Shown piece after piece: positions 63,098 through 64,000 of a stretch of DNA of 64,000 bases. Under the pieces are notes generated by a model. The model ran no database searches. It saw only the letters and a program-made list of their open reading frames with translations, and was not told the DNA's origin. The position numbers and the translations under genes are program-made. The stretch is from positions 277,808 to 341,807 of the forward strand of contig BBSY01000001.1 in the NCBI GenBank assembly GCA_000974665.1, read 5' to 3'. How positions within the stretch are numbered: position 1 is the stretch's first letter; each line of letters opens with the position of its first letter. The DNA is from an alpha proteobacterium U9-1i. Its GTDB lineage: Bacteria; Pseudomonadota; Alphaproteobacteria; Caulobacterales; Aquidulcibacteraceae.

Positions 63098-63922
63098 TTA
63101 GTCCGAGCGGACTTCCGCGCCTAACATGAACGCCGGCGCGCCCGAAATGCTTGCTACATGCGCAAATCCGCGCGCCGCAAACGCCGTGCGCAACATCGGC
63201 GCATAGCTCGCATCCGTCAGCGCTGCAAAGCGCGTGCGCGCAATTCCAGGTTCGGTGATCAGCACATTTTTCACGCGTCGCGCGATCGCTTCGCCGCTGT
63301 CGAGCCACGCACATGAACGCGGCGCCGCAGTCGCGAGTTCCGCGACGAGCAACGGGAAATGTGTGCATGCGAGCGCGACAACATCAATGTCGGCGCCGCC
63401 CGGCGCGCCGAACAATCCCTCCATCGCCTCATCGATCGCAGCGCGCTGAACCTCCTCGCCGCGCAGTTTCGCCTCCGCGGCCTCAACCAGCGCCGACGAA
63501 CCAAACCGGATCACACGCTTGTCCGCCGCGAATTGCGCGATGAGATCGTTCGTGTAAGCGCGCCGCACCGTCGCCGGCGTCGCCAGCAAACCGATGACGC
63601 CCGTCTTCGACGCCGCGGCCGCTGGCTTGATCGGCGGCACCACGCCCACCACCGGCACGTTCAGTACCGCGCGCACTGCATCAAGCGCGATCGTCGAGGC
63701 GGTGTTGCACGCGACGACGACGATATCCGGCGTCAATTGTTCGACGAGGCGCGTCAGCAGCGCCGGCACCCGCGCGCGCAGTTCGGCGTCGCTCTTCAGC
63801 CCGTAAGGCAGCCACGCATTGTCGGCGGCATAGTCGAGCTCCAGCGCCTGGCCCGACGCGGCGATCGCGTCGAGCACCGACAATCCCCCCACCCCGGAAT
63901 CGAACACCAACGCGCGCTTCAT
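63098..63922 (-). CDS. murI: Glutamate racemase
   Basis: 274-residue cytosolic enzyme that makes D-glutamate for peptidoglycan. The two catalytic cysteines are in 'VVVACNTAST' and 'ALACTHFPLL', and 'FDSGVGGLSVL' opens the chain. The ATG at 63922 is the family start. It is upstream of the DUF262 gene on the same strand, with a dyad-rich 122-nt gap. The rest of the upstream region is outside the window after a palindromic repeat. Confidence 0.96.
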   Translation of the reverse strand: MKRALVFDSGVGGLSVLDAIAASGQALELDYAADNAWLPYGLKSDAELRARVPALLTRLVEQLTPDIVVVACNTASTIALDAVRAVLNVPVVGVVPPIKPAAAASKTGVIGLLATPATVRRAYTNDLIAQFAADKRVIRFGSSALVEAAEAKLRGEEVQRAAIDEAMEGLFGAPGGADIDVVALACTHFPLLVAELATAAPRSCAWLDSGEAIARRVKNVLITEPGIARTRFAALTDASYAPMLRTAFAARGFAHVASISGAPAFMLGAEVRSD

Positions 63923-63936
63923 GACGCCCTTTTTTG

Positions 63937-63983
63937 CTCCCCCGCGAGCGGGGGAGCTGTCACGCGTAGCGTGACTGAGGGGG
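63937..63983. repeat. Palindromic repeat unit upstream of murI
   Basis: CTCCCCCGC-GA-GCGGGGGAG (63937-63956), then CTG, a short stem GTCACGC/GCGTGAC, and ACTGAGGGGG. Same unit type as the pair at 61182-61291. It lies 14 nt before the murI start codon, so it is transcribed with or just ahead of murI. Confidence 0.65.
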
Positions 63984-64000
63984 CGAAGGCCAGCATCGGC

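Noticed and set aside
62655..63101. Plus-strand frame opposite the DUF262 start
   Set aside because: Antisense to a clear gene and its leader; no recognisable product.
1..64000. CRISPR arrays, tRNA and rRNA genes, insertion sequences
   Set aside because: I scanned the gaps and saw no repeat-spacer pattern, cloverleaf with anticodon context, or transposase; absence is not proven without a dedicated search.

Overview
The window is high-GC, densely packed bacterial DNA with about 68 protein genes, most starting at ATG and some at GTG or TTG. The gene content points to an alphaproteobacterium, most likely a Caulobacterales/Hyphomonadaceae-type organism. The evidence is a DivL cell-cycle pseudokinase with the diagnostic Tyr in place of the kinase His, an exact CtrA-type motif (TTAA-N7-TTAA) upstream of it, a ChvG/ChvI two-component pair next to a nitrogen-PTS-like HPr and EIIA pair, GANTC sites, and many small lipoproteins and membrane proteins. 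The genus is inference. There is no rRNA, tRNA, CRISPR array, prophage or insertion sequence that I can support.

Layout. 1-6.1 kb: end of tsaE, a ferredoxin reductase/ferredoxin pair, a secreted M20 peptidase, and divL on the minus strand. 6.2-11.8 kb: a TonB-like protein, then a tightly overlapping chromate-resistance operon on the minus strand (chrB, ornithine-cyclodeaminase-like, Fe-SOD/rhodanese fusion, chrA) with a divergent LysR gene. 11.8-14.7 kb: ahcY with a recognisable S-adenosylhomocysteine riboswitch in its leader, and a mechanosensitive-channel-like gene. 14.8-20.7 kb: a metallo-beta-lactamase lipoprotein, an M61-like peptidase, HPr, EIIA-Man, chvG and chvI. The usual hprK between chvG and EIIA is not there. 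20.7-29.2 kb: a small P-loop kinase, secreted unknowns, polA with an RlaP-type nucleotidyltransferase upstream, a PEP-mutase-family enzyme, and a DUF3857/transglutaminase protein.

29.2-31.7 kb: a BlaI repressor, an M56 (BlaR1-like) membrane protease without a penicillin-binding sensor domain, and a CPBP/CAAX-type intramembrane protease. Two matching BlaI-type palindromes, one before blaI and one before the CPBP gene, tie these into one predicted regulon. 31.7-44.5 kb: accessory metabolism and regulators (ABC ATPase, aldo-keto reductase, DMT transporter, an M20 homologue with altered metal ligands, tiny membrane proteins, a methyltransferase/MarR divergent pair with palindromic operators, an amidohydrolase, AraC, an HU protein with a lysine-rich tail, an SDR). 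44.6-54.3 kb: a six-repeat proline-rich lipoprotein, lysoplasmalogenase, divergent hutI and hutG-like genes, hydrolases, a quinone reductase and an isoaspartyl peptidase. 54.3-64 kb: two tandem MliC-like lipoproteins, a SpoU methyltransferase, rlmN, a MarR-GNAT pair, a phospholipase-like/DUF4332 fusion, a GmrSD-like DUF262-DUF1524 protein with paired palindromes upstream, and murI. Palindromic intergenic repeats occur near 55.5, 56.75, 61.2 and 63.95 kb.

Strongest leads: the BlaI/M56/CPBP regulon, the SAH riboswitch, the chromate operon with its SOD-rhodanese fusion, the CtrA motif upstream of divL, and the DUF262-DUF1524 gene with its two TTTCWGAAA palindromes.
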